Positions 9,049-18,748 of a DNA stretch of 64,000 bases are shown in pieces. The DNA is taken from assembly GCF_000960975.1 (NCBI RefSeq), contig NZ_CP010803.1:2197944-2261943 (forward strand). Reading direction: 5' to 3'. Made by a program: the position numbers and the translations under genes. Source of the DNA: Martelella endophytica (GTDB lineage: Bacteria; Pseudomonadota; Alphaproteobacteria; Rhizobiales; Rhizobiaceae). A model generated the notes under the pieces. It saw only the letters and a list, made by a program, of their open reading frames with translations, made no database searches and was not told the origin of the DNA. Within the stretch, counting starts at the first letter, position 1. Each line of letters starts with the position of its first letter.

Positions 9049-10020
9049 TCAAGCCTCCTGCGGTTCGAGCGCAGTTCGGGCATAATGTTGCGCGATCACC
9101 GCGCAAATCATCAATTGCATCTGATGGAAAAGCATCAGCGGCAGCACCACGGCACCGACGCCCTGGCTCGCGAAGATGGCGCCGGCCATCGGTACACCGC
9201 TTGCAAGGCTCTTCTTGGAGCCGCAGAAGACGATGGCGATTTCATCTGCACGCGAGAAGCCAAGCGCCCGGCTTCCGAACATGGTCAGAGTCAGCACCAC
9301 GGCGAGCATGAAGGCGTTGATGATCACGAGTTCACCGAGATCGGTGAGCGAAAGCTGGTGCCAAAGCCCCTCTGCGACGGCGGACGAAAAGGCGAGATAG
9401 ACCACCATCAGGATCGAACCGCGATCGACGGGCGAGAGGATCTTCTTGTGGCTGCGTACCCAGTCGCCGATCCACGGCATCAGCAGCTGCCCGACGACGA
9501 AGGGCAGGAGGAGCTGCAGCAGGATTTCGAACAGCACGTCGAAGGAGAACCCACCGCCGCTCGCAGAAAGCAGGATACCGATCAGCAGCGGGGTGGCGAA
9601 CATGCCGATGATGTTGGAGGCGGTGGCGGCGCAGATCGCCGCCGGCACGTTGCCGCCCGCCATCGAGGTGAAGGCGATCGAGGACTGCACGGTTGATGGC
9701 AGCACCGCGATGAACAGTATGCCGGCCATCATGCCGTCAGGCAAGTCAAACGGCAGCAGATGGGCGATGCCGTAGCCGAGAAGCGGGAACACGCCGAAGG
9801 TGGTCGCCAGGATGGTAAGGTGCAGGCGCCAGTGTAACAGGCCGCCGATCACCACCTGCCGCGAAAGCCGGGCACCCTGCAGGAAGAACAGCAGCGCAAT
9901 CGCACATTTTGTGGCGACCGAAAACCAGCCGGCCGCAACGCCGGTGACGGGCAGAAGCGAGGCCAGCACGACGGTGGCAACGAGAAGAAGCGTGAACTGA
10001 TCGGGCAGAAAACGACGCAT
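9049..10020 (-). CDS. Bile acid:sodium symporter (SBF) family transporter
   Basis: A 323-residue inner-membrane protein with about ten hydrophobic segments and SBF-family motifs (FLQGARLS, LPSTVQSSIAFTSMAGGN, FCGSKKSLASGVPMA). Characterised bacterial relatives move organic anions such as 2-oxo acids with Na+. The ATG at 10020 begins MRRFLPDQFTLLL, and the gene follows the ABC permease by 23 bp on the same strand. In this context it may export or import an oxo or organic acid made by the module; the direction is unknown. Confidence 0.88.
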   Translation of the reverse strand: MRRFLPDQFTLLLVATVVLASLLPVTGVAAGWFSVATKCAIALLFFLQGARLSRQVVIGGLLHWRLHLTILATTFGVFPLLGYGIAHLLPFDLPDGMMAGILFIAVLPSTVQSSIAFTSMAGGNVPAAICAATASNIIGMFATPLLIGILLSASGGGFSFDVLFEILLQLLLPFVVGQLLMPWIGDWVRSHKKILSPVDRGSILMVVYLAFSSAVAEGLWHQLSLTDLGELVIINAFMLAVVLTLTMFGSRALGFSRADEIAIVFCGSKKSLASGVPMAGAIFASQGVGAVVLPLMLFHQMQLMICAVIAQHYARTALEPQEA

Positions 10021-10043
10021 GTCGGTCCTTGGGTATGTGTGGC

Positions 10044-10928
10044 TCAGCGGGCGCGCGGGTCGAGCGCGTCGCGCAGGCCGTCGCCGAGCAGATTGAAGGC
10101 AAGCACGGTGGCGAAGATCGCGATCCCCGGCCACATGGCCATCCACGGTGCATTGGAAATGAAGCGCTGGGCGGTGTTCAGCATCGAGCCCCAAGAGGGA
10201 TTCGGTGGCTGCAGACCAAGACCGAGGAAGGAAAGGCTCGCTTCGGAGATGATCGCCGAGGCGATGGTGAGCGTTGCCTGCACGGTGAGCTGCGGCAGGA
10301 TATTGGGCAGGATGTGCCGTGCGGCGATGCGCCAGCGCGGATTGCCGACGACGCTCGCGGCTTCCACATATTCCTCGTTCTTGATCGACAGGACCTGGCC
10401 GCGCGACAGCCGGATGAAGATCGGCGTCGCGGTGATGCCGATGGCGATCATCGCATTGGTCAGGCTCGGCCCGAGGAAGGAGGCGAGCGCGATGGCGAGG
10501 ATCAGCGACGGGCAGGCCAGCAGCGCGTCGGTGAACCGGCTGATGAGGCCATCGACGACCCCACCGAGAAACCCGGCGGCAAGGCCGAGCGGCACGCCGA
10601 TGGCAATCGCGATCGCGACCGATGTCAGGCCCGCCAGAAGCGAGGCGCGCGTGCCCCAGATGATGCGCGAGAGAATGTCGCGGCCGACCTCGTCGGTGCC
10701 CATCCAGTGGGCGAGCGACGGCGCCTGGCGCACGGCCGTCCAGCTCTGCGCCGTCGGATCATAGGGCGCGAGCAGCGGCGCGAAGATGGCGACGAACAGC
10801 ATGAACAGCACGACGCCGAGGCCGACCAGCGCGCTCTTGCGCTTGCGCAACCGCCGCCAGACGCGGCTCCGGAAGATGCCGAGGAGCGGCAGGCGCGTGG
10901 CAGTCTCTGTTTCAGGGATCGCTGACAC
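10044..10928 (-). CDS. Peptide-type ABC permease, DppC-like
   Basis: A 294-residue inner-membrane permease with an N-terminal cytoplasmic tail and about six membrane segments. The DppC-type motifs LLAPYDPTAQ, HWMGTDEVGRDILSRIIWG and the ATPase-contacting loop EAASVVGNPRWRIAARHILPN are visible. The start is a GTG at 10928, 3 bp after the DppB-type gene. It pairs with the 10932-11873 permease. Confidence 0.93.
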   Translation of the reverse strand: MSAIPETETATRLPLLGIFRSRVWRRLRKRKSALVGLGVVLFMLFVAIFAPLLAPYDPTAQSWTAVRQAPSLAHWMGTDEVGRDILSRIIWGTRASLLAGLTSVAIAIAIGVPLGLAAGFLGGVVDGLISRFTDALLACPSLILAIALASFLGPSLTNAMIAIGITATPIFIRLSRGQVLSIKNEEYVEAASVVGNPRWRIAARHILPNILPQLTVQATLTIASAIISEASLSFLGLGLQPPNPSWGSMLNTAQRFISNAPWMAMWPGIAIFATVLAFNLLGDGLRDALDPRAR

Positions 10929-10931
10929 GGG

Positions 10932-11873
10932 TTAGCCTCGCAGTCTCGGATTGACGAGTATGTACCCGATATCCGCCAGAAGGTTGAGAAGGATGTAGAA
11001 GACGGCCGTGACCAGCACCACGCCCTGAACCACCGGATAGTCGCGGGTAAACACCGCATCGACGATCAGCTTGCCGAAGCCGGGGATGGTGAAGATCTGC
11101 TCGGTCAGCACCGCGCCGGCAAGCAGCGTGCCGAATTCGAGCGCGCCGAGCGTGATGATCGGCGTCAGCGCGTTGCGCATCGCGTGCTTGAACACGACCT
11201 TCCATTCGCTCAGCCCCTTGGCGCGGGCGGTGCGCACATAGTCGCTTTCCAGCGCCTGCAACATGGCGGAGCGGGTGTGGCGCATGATGATGCCGGCAAT
11301 CGCGGTGCCGAGCACGAAGGCCGGCATGATCGTGGTCGCAAGATTCATCCTCAGGTCCTGGAACGGGCTGACATAACCCGACGCAGGCAGCCAGCCGAGT
11401 TTGACCGAGAAGAACAGGATGAGCAGGATACCCAGCCAGAAGTTCGGAACCGAGATGCCGGCCAGCGAAACGACATTGGCCGAATAGTCGACGGCGGTAT
11501 TCGGCCTCAGCGCCGAAATAATGCCACCGGTAATGCCGAGCACCAGTGCCACGACGATACCCATCACGGCAAGCTGCAGCGTCACCGGCAGCTTCAGCAG
11601 GATCAGGTCGAGCACCGGCAGGTTATGGCGCATGGACATGCCGAGATCGCCGGAGAGCACGCCCTTGACCCAGAACAGATATTGCACTGGGATCGGCTGG
11701 TCGAGGTGATACTGCGCCCGGATCGCGGCAATCATGTCGTCGGTCGGGTTTTCGCCGGCAAGCATCAGCGCCGGGTCGCCGGGGAGCAGATGCTGCAGCG
11801 AGAAGATGATCATCGACAGGATGATCAGCGTCGGGATGAGCTGCAAAAGGCGACGGACAAGAAGCGATGTCAT
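10932..11873 (-). CDS. Peptide-type ABC permease, DppB-like
   Basis: A 313-residue permease with the DppB pattern: MTSLLVRRLLQLIPTLIILS first helix, LLPGDPA, GISVPNFWLGILLI, the coupling loop YVRTARAKGLSEWKVVFKHA and GFGKLIVDAVFTRDYPVVQG. Its ATG overlaps the stop of the preceding ATPase by 4 bp (ATGA at 11870-11873), so translation is coupled. Confidence 0.94.
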   Translation of the reverse strand: MTSLLVRRLLQLIPTLIILSMIIFSLQHLLPGDPALMLAGENPTDDMIAAIRAQYHLDQPIPVQYLFWVKGVLSGDLGMSMRHNLPVLDLILLKLPVTLQLAVMGIVVALVLGITGGIISALRPNTAVDYSANVVSLAGISVPNFWLGILLILFFSVKLGWLPASGYVSPFQDLRMNLATTIMPAFVLGTAIAGIIMRHTRSAMLQALESDYVRTARAKGLSEWKVVFKHAMRNALTPIITLGALEFGTLLAGAVLTEQIFTIPGFGKLIVDAVFTRDYPVVQGVVLVTAVFYILLNLLADIGYILVNPRLRG

Positions 11874-12958
11874 GGCGTGGCCCTCCCTTGTTCCGCAAAG
11901 CGCTCGAAGGCGGCAAACAGCGCTTCCAGTCGCGGATCGCGGCCCTCGCGTCCGGAAAGGCCGAGATCGGCAAGAGGCAGTTCGCGCCAGAACGGGCAGG
12001 CATTGGCGTGGCCATCCTCCGTTGCCTCCAGCACCATCGGCACGGACTTGCAGTCTTCGCGGGCATGCGGGCACCTGGTATGGAGCCGGCATCCTGACGG
12101 CGGCGCGATCGGGCTCGGCAGGTCGCCCTCGAGCCGTTCGGTTGCCGGCGGCCTGACGGTGCGGGCGGCGGCAACCGGGATCGAGGAGAGCAGCGCGCGG
12201 GTATAAGGGTGGCGGGGTTCGGCGAAGATCTGCTCCGCCGTACCGAGTTCCACCAGCTTGCCGAGATACATGACCGCGATGCGGTCGCTGATGTGCTTCA
12301 CCACGCTTAGATCATGCGAGATGAAGATGAAGGCAAGACCGAGCCGCGCCTGCAGGTCCTTCAGCAGGTTCAGGATCTGCGACTGGATCGACACGTCGAG
12401 TGCGGAGACTGCCTCGTCGCAGACGATCGCCTTAGGCTCGGAAGCGAGTGCGCGGGCAATGACGACGCGCTGGCGCTGGCCGCCGGAGAATTCGTTCGGA
12501 TAGCGGTTGGCCTGCTCGGGGCGGAGGCCGACGAGCTTCAGCAATTCATTCACCCGGGCCCGGCGTTTGGAGGCCGGCAGGATGTTGTAGAGCTTCAGCG
12601 GCTCGGCGATCGTTTCGGCGATCGTCATGCGCGGGTTGAGCGAGGCGTATGGGTCCTGGAAGATCAGCTGGACATGCCGGCGACGGGCCCGCAGCTCGGC
12701 GTGGCTGAGCGCGGTAATGTCCTCGCCATCGAGGAAAACCTGGCCGGTGGTCGGCTCGATCAGCCGCATCATCAGCCGGCCGAGCGTCGACTTGCCGCAA
12801 CCGGACTCACCGACGACGGCGAGCGTTTCGCCCGGCATCAGCCTGAGCGACACGTCATCGACGGCCTGCACCCTTGCCTTCGCGCGGCCAAGAAGGTCGC
12901 GCTTGACGACGAAATGACAGCTGAGGTCCTGGACTTCGAGGATCGGTTTGTCGGTCAA
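11870..12958 (-). CDS. Peptide-type ABC ATPase, DppF-like
   Basis: A 362-residue ATPase with Walker A GESGCGKST, signature [15 protein letters not shown], Walker B AIVCDEAVSALD and the oligopeptide-type C-terminal extension with a cysteine-rich stretch (SGCRLHTRCPHAREDC) that in this family can bind an Fe-S cluster. The start is a TTG at 12958 that overlaps the preceding stop (TTGA); no ATG fits as well. Walker B reads CDEA where CDEP is usual. Confidence 0.92.
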   Translation of the reverse strand: MTDKPILEVQDLSCHFVVKRDLLGRAKARVQAVDDVSLRLMPGETLAVVGESGCGKSTLGRLMMRLIEPTTGQVFLDGEDITALSHAELRARRRHVQLIFQDPYASLNPRMTIAETIAEPLKLYNILPASKRRARVNELLKLVGLRPEQANRYPNEFSGGQRQRVVIARALASEPKAIVCDEAVSALDVSIQSQILNLLKDLQARLGLAFIFISHDLSVVKHISDRIAVMYLGKLVELGTAEQIFAEPRHPYTRALLSSIPVAAARTVRPPATERLEGDLPSPIAPPSGCRLHTRCPHAREDCKSVPMVLEATEDGHANACPFWRELPLADLGLSGREGRDPRLEALFAAFERFAEQGRATP

Positions 12959-13980
12959 GGGGCAAGCTCCTCGAGCGGGGTGCGCCAGCAGCGGCTGAAA
13001 TGGCCGTCGCGCACTTCGTAAAGAGGCTGAGCTTCGGCGCATTTTTCCATGCGGAACGGACAGCGTTCCGCGAAGCGACAGCCCGATGGCGGTGCTGACA
13101 TGTCCGGGACCATGCCGGTGATGGTCGCAAGCCGGTCGCGCGTGGTGTCGAGCCGCGGCAGCGAGCCGAGCAGGCCCACGGTGTAGGGATGTTGCGGAAA
13201 GGCAAAGAGCTGTTCGACGGTGGCGCGCTCCACCACCTGGCCGGCATACATGACGATGACATCGTCGCAGCTTTCGGCAACCACGCCGAGATCGTGGGTG
13301 ATGAGGATGATGGCTGTGCCGGTTTTCTGCTGCAGTTCGCGCATCAGTTCCAGCACCTGCGCTTGCACGGTCACATCAAGCGCGGTGGTCGGTTCATCGG
13401 CGATCAGCAGCTCGGGATCGCAGGCCAGTGCCATCGCGATCATCACCCGCTGGCGCATGCCGCCGGAAAGATTATGGGGATACTGGTCGAAACGGGTCTC
13501 GGGCGAGGGGATGCGCACCAGCCGCAGCATCTCGATCGCGCGTTCCTTCGCCTTGCGCTTGCCGATATCGTTATGGCGCAGGATGACTTCCATGACCTGG
13601 TCGCCGACCGTGTAGGACGGGTTCAGCGAGGTCATCGGCTCCTGGAAGATCATCGCCAGCCGGTTGCCGCGCAGGTTGCGGAGCGCGCTTTCCGGTTCAT
13701 CAAGAAGATCGCGACCGCCGAAGCGGATATGGCCGGAAATCTCGGCGCTGTGCTTCGGCAAAAGGCGCAGGATCGAAAGCGAGGTGACGCTCTTGCCGCT
13801 GCCGGATTCGCCGACGACGGCCAGCGTGCGGCCCTTCTTCACGGCAAAGCTGACGCCGTCGACCGCCGTCACCGTGCGGTCGTCTCCGTGGAAGAGAACG
13901 CTCAGCCCGTCGACTTCGAGCACATTGTCGCGGGATGCACCGGCCGCGAGGGCCGATGCGCTGTTGTTTGTGACTGTCAT
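12955..13980 (-). CDS. Peptide-type ABC ATPase, DppD-like
   Basis: A 341-residue ATPase partner of the DppF-like protein. Walker [18 protein letters not shown], signature [15 protein letters not shown], Walker [13 protein letters not shown] and the C-terminal cluster [16 protein letters not shown] are present. The ATG at 13980 lies 11 bp after the solute-binding protein gene, in the same operon. Confidence 0.94.
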   Translation of the reverse strand: MTVTNNSASALAAGASRDNVLEVDGLSVLFHGDDRTVTAVDGVSFAVKKGRTLAVVGESGSGKSVTSLSILRLLPKHSAEISGHIRFGGRDLLDEPESALRNLRGNRLAMIFQEPMTSLNPSYTVGDQVMEVILRHNDIGKRKAKERAIEMLRLVRIPSPETRFDQYPHNLSGGMRQRVMIAMALACDPELLIADEPTTALDVTVQAQVLELMRELQQKTGTAIILITHDLGVVAESCDDVIVMYAGQVVERATVEQLFAFPQHPYTVGLLGSLPRLDTTRDRLATITGMVPDMSAPPSGCRFAERCPFRMEKCAEAQPLYEVRDGHFSRCWRTPLEELAP

Positions 13981-13991
13981 GTCCGTCCGTG

Positions 13992-15506
13992 TCACTCGGC
14001 GGTCACGCCCGTCAGGCGGATGATGCCATCCGGATAGGCCTTGAAGCCTTCGACATTCGAGTCCATCGCGAAGATCCACTTGGAGTGGTAGAGATAGACG
14101 ATCGGCAGGTCTTCCTGAAGGATCGAGATCACCTGGCTGTAGATCGCCTTGCGCTCATCCGGGTCCTTCAGAGCCCGGGCTTCGGCGAGAAGCTTGTCCA
14201 TGTCCTCGTTGCAGTAGTGGGCGTCATTGCCGGCAGCACCGCAGGAGAGCATCGGGGTGATGTTGAGATCGGGATCGACGCGGCCGCTCCAGCCGACGAG
14301 ATGCGCCTGGAACTTGCCCTGGCGGGCGATGTCGAGCAGCGTCATCAGTTCGGTCGGCTTGATCGAGATGTTGATGCCGATTTCGCCGACCATGGCCTGG
14401 ACGAGCTGCATCACCTGCTGGCGCTCGGCATCGGTCGGCACCAGAACTTCGAGATCGACACTGTCGACACCGGCTTCGGCCATCTTGGCCTTGGCAGCCT
14501 CGACGTCACGGGCGGGGACGGGGAAGTCCTTGTCGTACCAGAAGCTCTGCGGCGGGAAGGGCTGGTTGCCGGTCGCGGCCTGGCCTTCGAAGACGACCTG
14601 GTTCAGGGCATCGCGGTCAATGGCGAGGCTGAAAGCCTGGCGCACCAGTTCCTTCTTGCCGGCATCGAGGTTGGCGCCTTCGCCGCCGATGTCGAAGGTG
14701 ATGCCGTAGTAGCCGAGGCCGACGACGGGCAGGACACTGAACTTCGCATCGGCTTCGGTGGCTTCCACATCCGTGGCGGCCAGTCGTTCGATCAGATCAA
14801 GCTGGCCGGAACGCAGGTTGAGCAGGCGGACGTTGGAATCCGGCATGCCGCGGAAGACCAACTCGTCGAAGTGATAGTTATCGGCATCGTAGTAGTCGGC
14901 GAACTTTTCCAGCGTGATGTGGTCCTGGGCAATATGCTCGACGAACTTGTAGGGGCCAGAGCAGACCGGCGCATTGGTGAAGTTCTCGCCGAGTTCTTCA
15001 CCGGCCTTCGGGCTGATCACCATACCGGCGCGGTCGGAAAGGGCCGCAAGCAGCGGAACCGAAGGTGCCGACAGGTTGATCTGGACGGTGGTGTCGTCAA
15101 CGACGTCGATCGACGAGATCGCGCTGATCTCCGACTTGCGGCGCGAAGTCGGCATGTTGAGGTCGCGCTCGAGATTGTACTTGATCGCCTCGGCATTGAT
15201 CGGCGTGCCGTCATGGAAGACGGCATCGTCGCGCAGATGCAGCGTCAGCTGGGTCGAATCGTCGTTCCATTCCCAGCTCGTCGCCAGCTTCGGCGCGATC
15301 TGGCCGTTCTGGTCGATATCAACGATCTTGTCGCAGAGCGACTGCAGCACGTGGCGGCCGACGAAGCTCCAGTTGGTGGCGGGGTCGAGCGTGTCAGGAT
15401 CGTCCTGCAGGCCGATATTGAGGACGGATTGGGCAGCGGCCGGGCTCGCGGCCATGGCGCCGATGGCAAGACTTGCAAGAAGCGCAAGGTGAATAGGCGT
15501 TTTCAT
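13992..15506 (-). CDS. Extracellular solute-binding protein family 5 (peptide-type)
   Basis: Periplasmic binding component, 504 residues. A Sec signal peptide ([19 protein letters not shown], cleavage near AAAQS) is followed by the family-5 pattern: [37 protein letters not shown], then [20 protein letters not shown]. It is located between ggt and the transporter subunits, so the ligand is likely a short gamma-glutamyl or related peptide (inference). Confidence 0.93.
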   Translation of the reverse strand: MKTPIHLALLASLAIGAMAASPAAAQSVLNIGLQDDPDTLDPATNWSFVGRHVLQSLCDKIVDIDQNGQIAPKLATSWEWNDDSTQLTLHLRDDAVFHDGTPINAEAIKYNLERDLNMPTSRRKSEISAISSIDVVDDTTVQINLSAPSVPLLAALSDRAGMVISPKAGEELGENFTNAPVCSGPYKFVEHIAQDHITLEKFADYYDADNYHFDELVFRGMPDSNVRLLNLRSGQLDLIERLAATDVEATEADAKFSVLPVVGLGYYGITFDIGGEGANLDAGKKELVRQAFSLAIDRDALNQVVFEGQAATGNQPFPPQSFWYDKDFPVPARDVEAAKAKMAEAGVDSVDLEVLVPTDAERQQVMQLVQAMVGEIGINISIKPTELMTLLDIARQGKFQAHLVGWSGRVDPDLNITPMLSCGAAGNDAHYCNEDMDKLLAEARALKDPDERKAIYSQVISILQEDLPIVYLYHSKWIFAMDSNVEGFKAYPDGIIRLTGVTAE

Positions 15507-15594
15507 CGTTTCCCTCTGTTTTCGTTAGCGTCAAAAGAATTCGGATGGAATTTACGCAGCTCCGGACGGAAGGTCCGCCTGTCGTGGAACCGCG

Positions 15595-17427
15595 CTAGCG
15601 GGCGACCGCATAGCCCTGCACGCCGCGCGGGTTTGCCCCCGCCTTCAGCAGCAGCGATGTGCCGTCCATCTCTCGCGCCACCGCCGAAAGCCGGCCTTCC
15701 GACCAGTCGTCGCCGATGGTGAGCTTGTGACCGCGGCGGGCAAGTTCCGCGCGGGTTTCCGCGCCGTAGCGTCCTTCGATGGTGACGGCGCCGAGATTGA
15801 TCTCGCGCGGCCAGAAGGAGCTCGGCAGGTGGTCTGTGTGGAAGGAGGGGGCGTCGATCGCCTCCTGCAGGTTCATGCCGGCATGGACATGGCGCAGGAA
15901 CATGATCAGCTGCCACTGGTCCTGCTGGTCGCCACCCGGCGTGCCGAAGGCCATGTAGGGAAGGCCGTCACGGAAGACGGTCGAGGGCGTCAGCGTGGTG
16001 CGCGGGCGCACGCCAGGCTTCAGCGACGAGTTGAGCCCTTCTTCGAGCCAGAACATCTGCGCCCGTGTCGTCAGGCAGAAGCCAAGACCGGGGATCGTCG
16101 GGTTCGACTGCAGCCAACCGCCGGAAGGGGTCGCCGAAACCATGTTGCCCCAGCGGTCCACGGCCGAGACCTGCACGGTATCGCCGCGTTGGGCGCCCTC
16201 GCGCGTCAGCGTCGGCTCGCCGGCCGCATCGTTCGGCAGCTTTTTCTCCTTGGCAACGGTCGGTTCGCCGCCGCCGAGGCCCGGCTGGGCGATCGTGCCG
16301 ACCTTGCGGTGCGGCGGCATCGGTGGATTGCGGCCGTCCGGCGTGCCGGGGCGGACCTCCATCGAGGCTTCGGTCCCGATCAGGGCGCGGCGGGCAGTGG
16401 CATAGTCGTCGGAAAGCAGCGTCGCGATCGGCACGTCGCCACCATCGCCATACCAGCTCTCGCGGTCGGCCATGGCAAGCTTCGCGGTCTCGACGACGAG
16501 GTGCACGAAATCCGGGCCCATCGGATCGACCGAGGCGATATCGGTGCCCTTGAGGATGTTCAGCATCTGCAGCAGGACGGGGCCCTGCGACCACGGACCG
16601 CATTTGAAGACTTCGTAGTCTTCATAGGTCGTGGAAACCGGTACCTCGATCTGCGGGATGAAATTAGCCATGTCGTCGGCGGTGATCAGGCCACGGTGAT
16701 GCCGGCCGGAGACGTCCCAGACATCCTGGGTCGCACAGAAATCCGCAATCGTCTCGGCGACCGGGCCGCGATACCAGAAATCGAGTGCGGCCTGGATGCG
16801 GGCTTCGCGGGTCGGGGCCTTCTTCGCCTGCTTCAGAAGCTCGCCATAGAGCGCAGCAAGCTCCGGGTTGCGAAACAGCTTGCCGGCTTCCGGTGCCTTT
16901 CCGCCGGGGAGGTAGGTCTCCGCCGAGGTGGGCCAGTGGGTTTCGAACAGCGGCCGCATGGAGGCGATGGTGTTGGCGATGCGCGGCACCAGCGGGTGGC
17001 CGTGTTCGGCATAGTAGATCGCCGGCGACAGCACGTCTTCGAGCTCGGCCGTGCCATAGTCGCGCAGCAGCGTCAGCCAGGCGCCGAAGGCGCCGGGAAC
17101 GCAGGCGGCGAGCATGCCGGTGCCCGGGATGATGTCGAGGCCGAGGCCGCGATAATGTTCGATCGTTGCCTTCGCCGGAACGGGGCCCTGACCGGAAATG
17201 ACCACCGGCTTGTCGGCACCCGCCGGCGTGACGATGATCGGCACTTCGCCGCCGGGACCATTCAGATGCGGCTCCACCACCTGCAGCACGAAACCGGCAG
17301 CAACCGCCGCGTCAAAGGCTGTGTGGCCCTTTTCGAGGATCGACATCCCGACCGTGGCAGAAAGCCAGTGCGTGGACGAGACAGCACCGAAGGTGCCTCT
17401 GAGTTCAGGTCTGGTGGTAAATGCCAT
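15595..17427 (-). CDS. ggt: Gamma-glutamyltransferase-family protein, cytoplasmic type
   Basis: A 610-residue Ntn-hydrolase that matures by self-cleavage into large and small chains and hydrolyses or transfers gamma-glutamyl groups. The likely nucleophile is the Thr of QRGDTVQVSAVDRWGN; SATPSGGWLQSNPTIPGLG and TPGGDQQDQWQLIMFL are typical small-chain motifs. The ATG at 17427 starts MAFTTRPELRGTFGAVSS without a signal peptide, so unlike the periplasmic E. coli enzyme it should act inside the cell. It is the first gene of the minus-strand run and diverges from a GntR regulator. Confidence 0.9.
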   Translation of the reverse strand: MAFTTRPELRGTFGAVSSTHWLSATVGMSILEKGHTAFDAAVAAGFVLQVVEPHLNGPGGEVPIIVTPAGADKPVVISGQGPVPAKATIEHYRGLGLDIIPGTGMLAACVPGAFGAWLTLLRDYGTAELEDVLSPAIYYAEHGHPLVPRIANTIASMRPLFETHWPTSAETYLPGGKAPEAGKLFRNPELAALYGELLKQAKKAPTREARIQAALDFWYRGPVAETIADFCATQDVWDVSGRHHRGLITADDMANFIPQIEVPVSTTYEDYEVFKCGPWSQGPVLLQMLNILKGTDIASVDPMGPDFVHLVVETAKLAMADRESWYGDGGDVPIATLLSDDYATARRALIGTEASMEVRPGTPDGRNPPMPPHRKVGTIAQPGLGGGEPTVAKEKKLPNDAAGEPTLTREGAQRGDTVQVSAVDRWGNMVSATPSGGWLQSNPTIPGLGFCLTTRAQMFWLEEGLNSSLKPGVRPRTTLTPSTVFRDGLPYMAFGTPGGDQQDQWQLIMFLRHVHAGMNLQEAIDAPSFHTDHLPSSFWPREINLGAVTIEGRYGAETRAELARRGHKLTIGDDWSEGRLSAVAREMDGTSLLLKAGANPRGVQGYAVAR

Positions 17428-17464
17428 GGATGGCCTCTGGCTAATTTCTTGTGCGAATGCCACT

Positions 17465-17570
17465 ATTGTCGACAATGGCGGTGGCAAGCGCGTATATTAA
17501 ACACAAGAGATCGAATTTACCCCGTCAGATGTCGAAATCCCCAATCTCTTGTGTACATAGTGTATACTAA
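17465..17570. promoter_or_regulatory. Operator-like palindromes between ggt and gntR
   Basis: This divergent spacer carries a perfect 12-bp palindrome, ATTGTCGACAAT (17465-17476), which fits the TNGTNNACNA consensus of FCD-type GntR regulators. It also has an exact 11-bp inverted repeat, ACACAAGAGAT (17501-17511) and ATCTCTTGTGT (17544-17554), 32 bp apart. TTGTGTACAT and GTGTATAC follow at 17549-17566. The spacer is AT-rich against the surrounding sequence. It is the likely binding region for the adjacent GntR protein. Confidence 0.6.
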
Positions 17571-17663
17571 TTTGTCATATGGCAAGCGTATTGTGTATTT
17601 TATCGTTCAAAGACCGGGGATGAACCGGCAGCCTCCGCCCAGTGCGGTCATAAAGGAATGAAA

Positions 17664-18353
17664 ATGCTGGAAAATTCATCTGAACAGAAAATGAGCCTCG
17701 GGGACGTCATCGCCAGCCAGCTCGAGGAACAGGTGATCAATGGCAGCATTCCGGCGGGCGCGAAGCTCGATGAAACCGCCATCGCAACACGCTTCTCCGT
17801 ATCCCGCACCCCGGTGCGCGAGGCGCTGCACATTCTCTGCGGTCGCGGTCTCGCCGACCGTGTCGCCTACAAGGGTGTTGTCGTCACCCGCATCTCGCCG
17901 GTGCGGATCGACGAGATGTTCGAAGCGATGGCCGAACTCGAGGCTGTCTGCGGGCGGCTTGCCTGCCACCGCATGACGATGAGCGAGCGGGCCGAACTCG
18001 AGGCGCTGCATCATGAAATGGAAGGTCTTGCCGAGGCCGATGACGGCAGCGCCTACGAGGCGCTGAACACCCGGTTCCACACGCTGATCTTCGCCGGCTG
18101 CCACAACACCGATATCATCGCCTCCGCCGAAGCGCTGCGGCTGAAGCTTGCGCCATTCCGCAAGTACCAGCTCAGCGAAGCCGGCCGACGCAAGCGGTCC
18201 TCGCTCGAGCACCGGCAGATCGTCGACGCCATTCTCGACCAGAACCCGGCCGCGACCGAAAGCGCGCTGCGCCGACATCTGATCTCGGCCGCGCGCGAGG
18301 TTGTTCTGAGACGGCAGCGTCTTGACGCCACGACCACGGGAGAGGTCGAATGA
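17664..18353 (+). CDS. GntR/FCD-family transcriptional regulator
   Basis: A regulator of about 229 residues: winged helix (ATRFSVSRTPVREALHILCGRGL) and FCD domain with metal-type histidines (TRFHTLIFAGCHN and SLEHRQIVDAIL). The ATG at 17664 has good spacing from AAAGGA at 17652-17657; an upstream ATG at 17658 abuts that site. It is divergent from ggt and probably controls the ggt-ABC operon. Its stop overlaps the next gene by 4 bp. Confidence 0.92.
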   Translation: MLENSSEQKMSLGDVIASQLEEQVINGSIPAGAKLDETAIATRFSVSRTPVREALHILCGRGLADRVAYKGVVVTRISPVRIDEMFEAMAELEAVCGRLACHRMTMSERAELEALHHEMEGLAEADDGSAYEALNTRFHTLIFAGCHNTDIIASAEALRLKLAPFRKYQLSEAGRRKRSSLEHRQIVDAILDQNPAATESALRRHLISAAREVVLRRQRLDATTTGEVE

Positions 18354-18724
18354 GCGACGAACAGGCCATCCGCGATGTCATCGCCGACATGCAGGCCGCG
18401 TGGAACCGCGGCGATTTCGCCAGCTATATGGAAGGTTTCGCCAATCCGGACGTGATCTTCGTCTCGCGCGGACGCATCCAGAAGGACTGGCAGGCGACGC
18501 TCGACCACTATATTGCCGATTACGGCGGTGCGCCGGGTTCGCAAGGCGCGCTCGCCTTTTCCGATATCCGCATCGAGATGTTGTCCGAAGACGCGGCCCA
18601 GCTCATCAGCAATTATGCGCTGACCCGGTCGGCGGGCAGCCAGCGCGGGGTCAACACGCGGCTGATGCGCAAGCGCTCCGGCCGCTGGGTGATCGCGCTC
18701 AACCACGTTTCGGCGCAGGAATAG
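18350..18724 (+). CDS. SnoaL/NTF2-like protein (DUF4440 type)
   Basis: A 124-residue cone-shaped alpha+beta barrel protein. It opens with EQAIRDVIADMQAAWNRGDF and later has GRIQKDWQATLDHYI and RLMRKRSGRWVIALNHVS, the usual pattern of small ligand-binding or isomerase-like NTF2 proteins. The ATG overlaps the gntR stop (ATGA), so the two are cotranscribed. The substrate is unknown; it may be an accessory enzyme of the ggt module. Confidence 0.8.
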   Translation: MSDEQAIRDVIADMQAAWNRGDFASYMEGFANPDVIFVSRGRIQKDWQATLDHYIADYGGAPGSQGALAFSDIRIEMLSEDAAQLISNYALTRSAGSQRGVNTRLMRKRSGRWVIALNHVSAQE

Positions 18725-18748
18725 AGCAGGGCTCAGGAAAAGAGGCCG

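Noticed and set aside
10029..10925. Plus-strand frame opposite the DppC-like permease
   Set aside because: Arg/Asp/Gly-rich translation typical of a reversed membrane-protein gene.
15727..17661. 644-codon plus-strand open frame
   Set aside because: Antisense shadow of ggt; low-complexity composition and no ribosome site.
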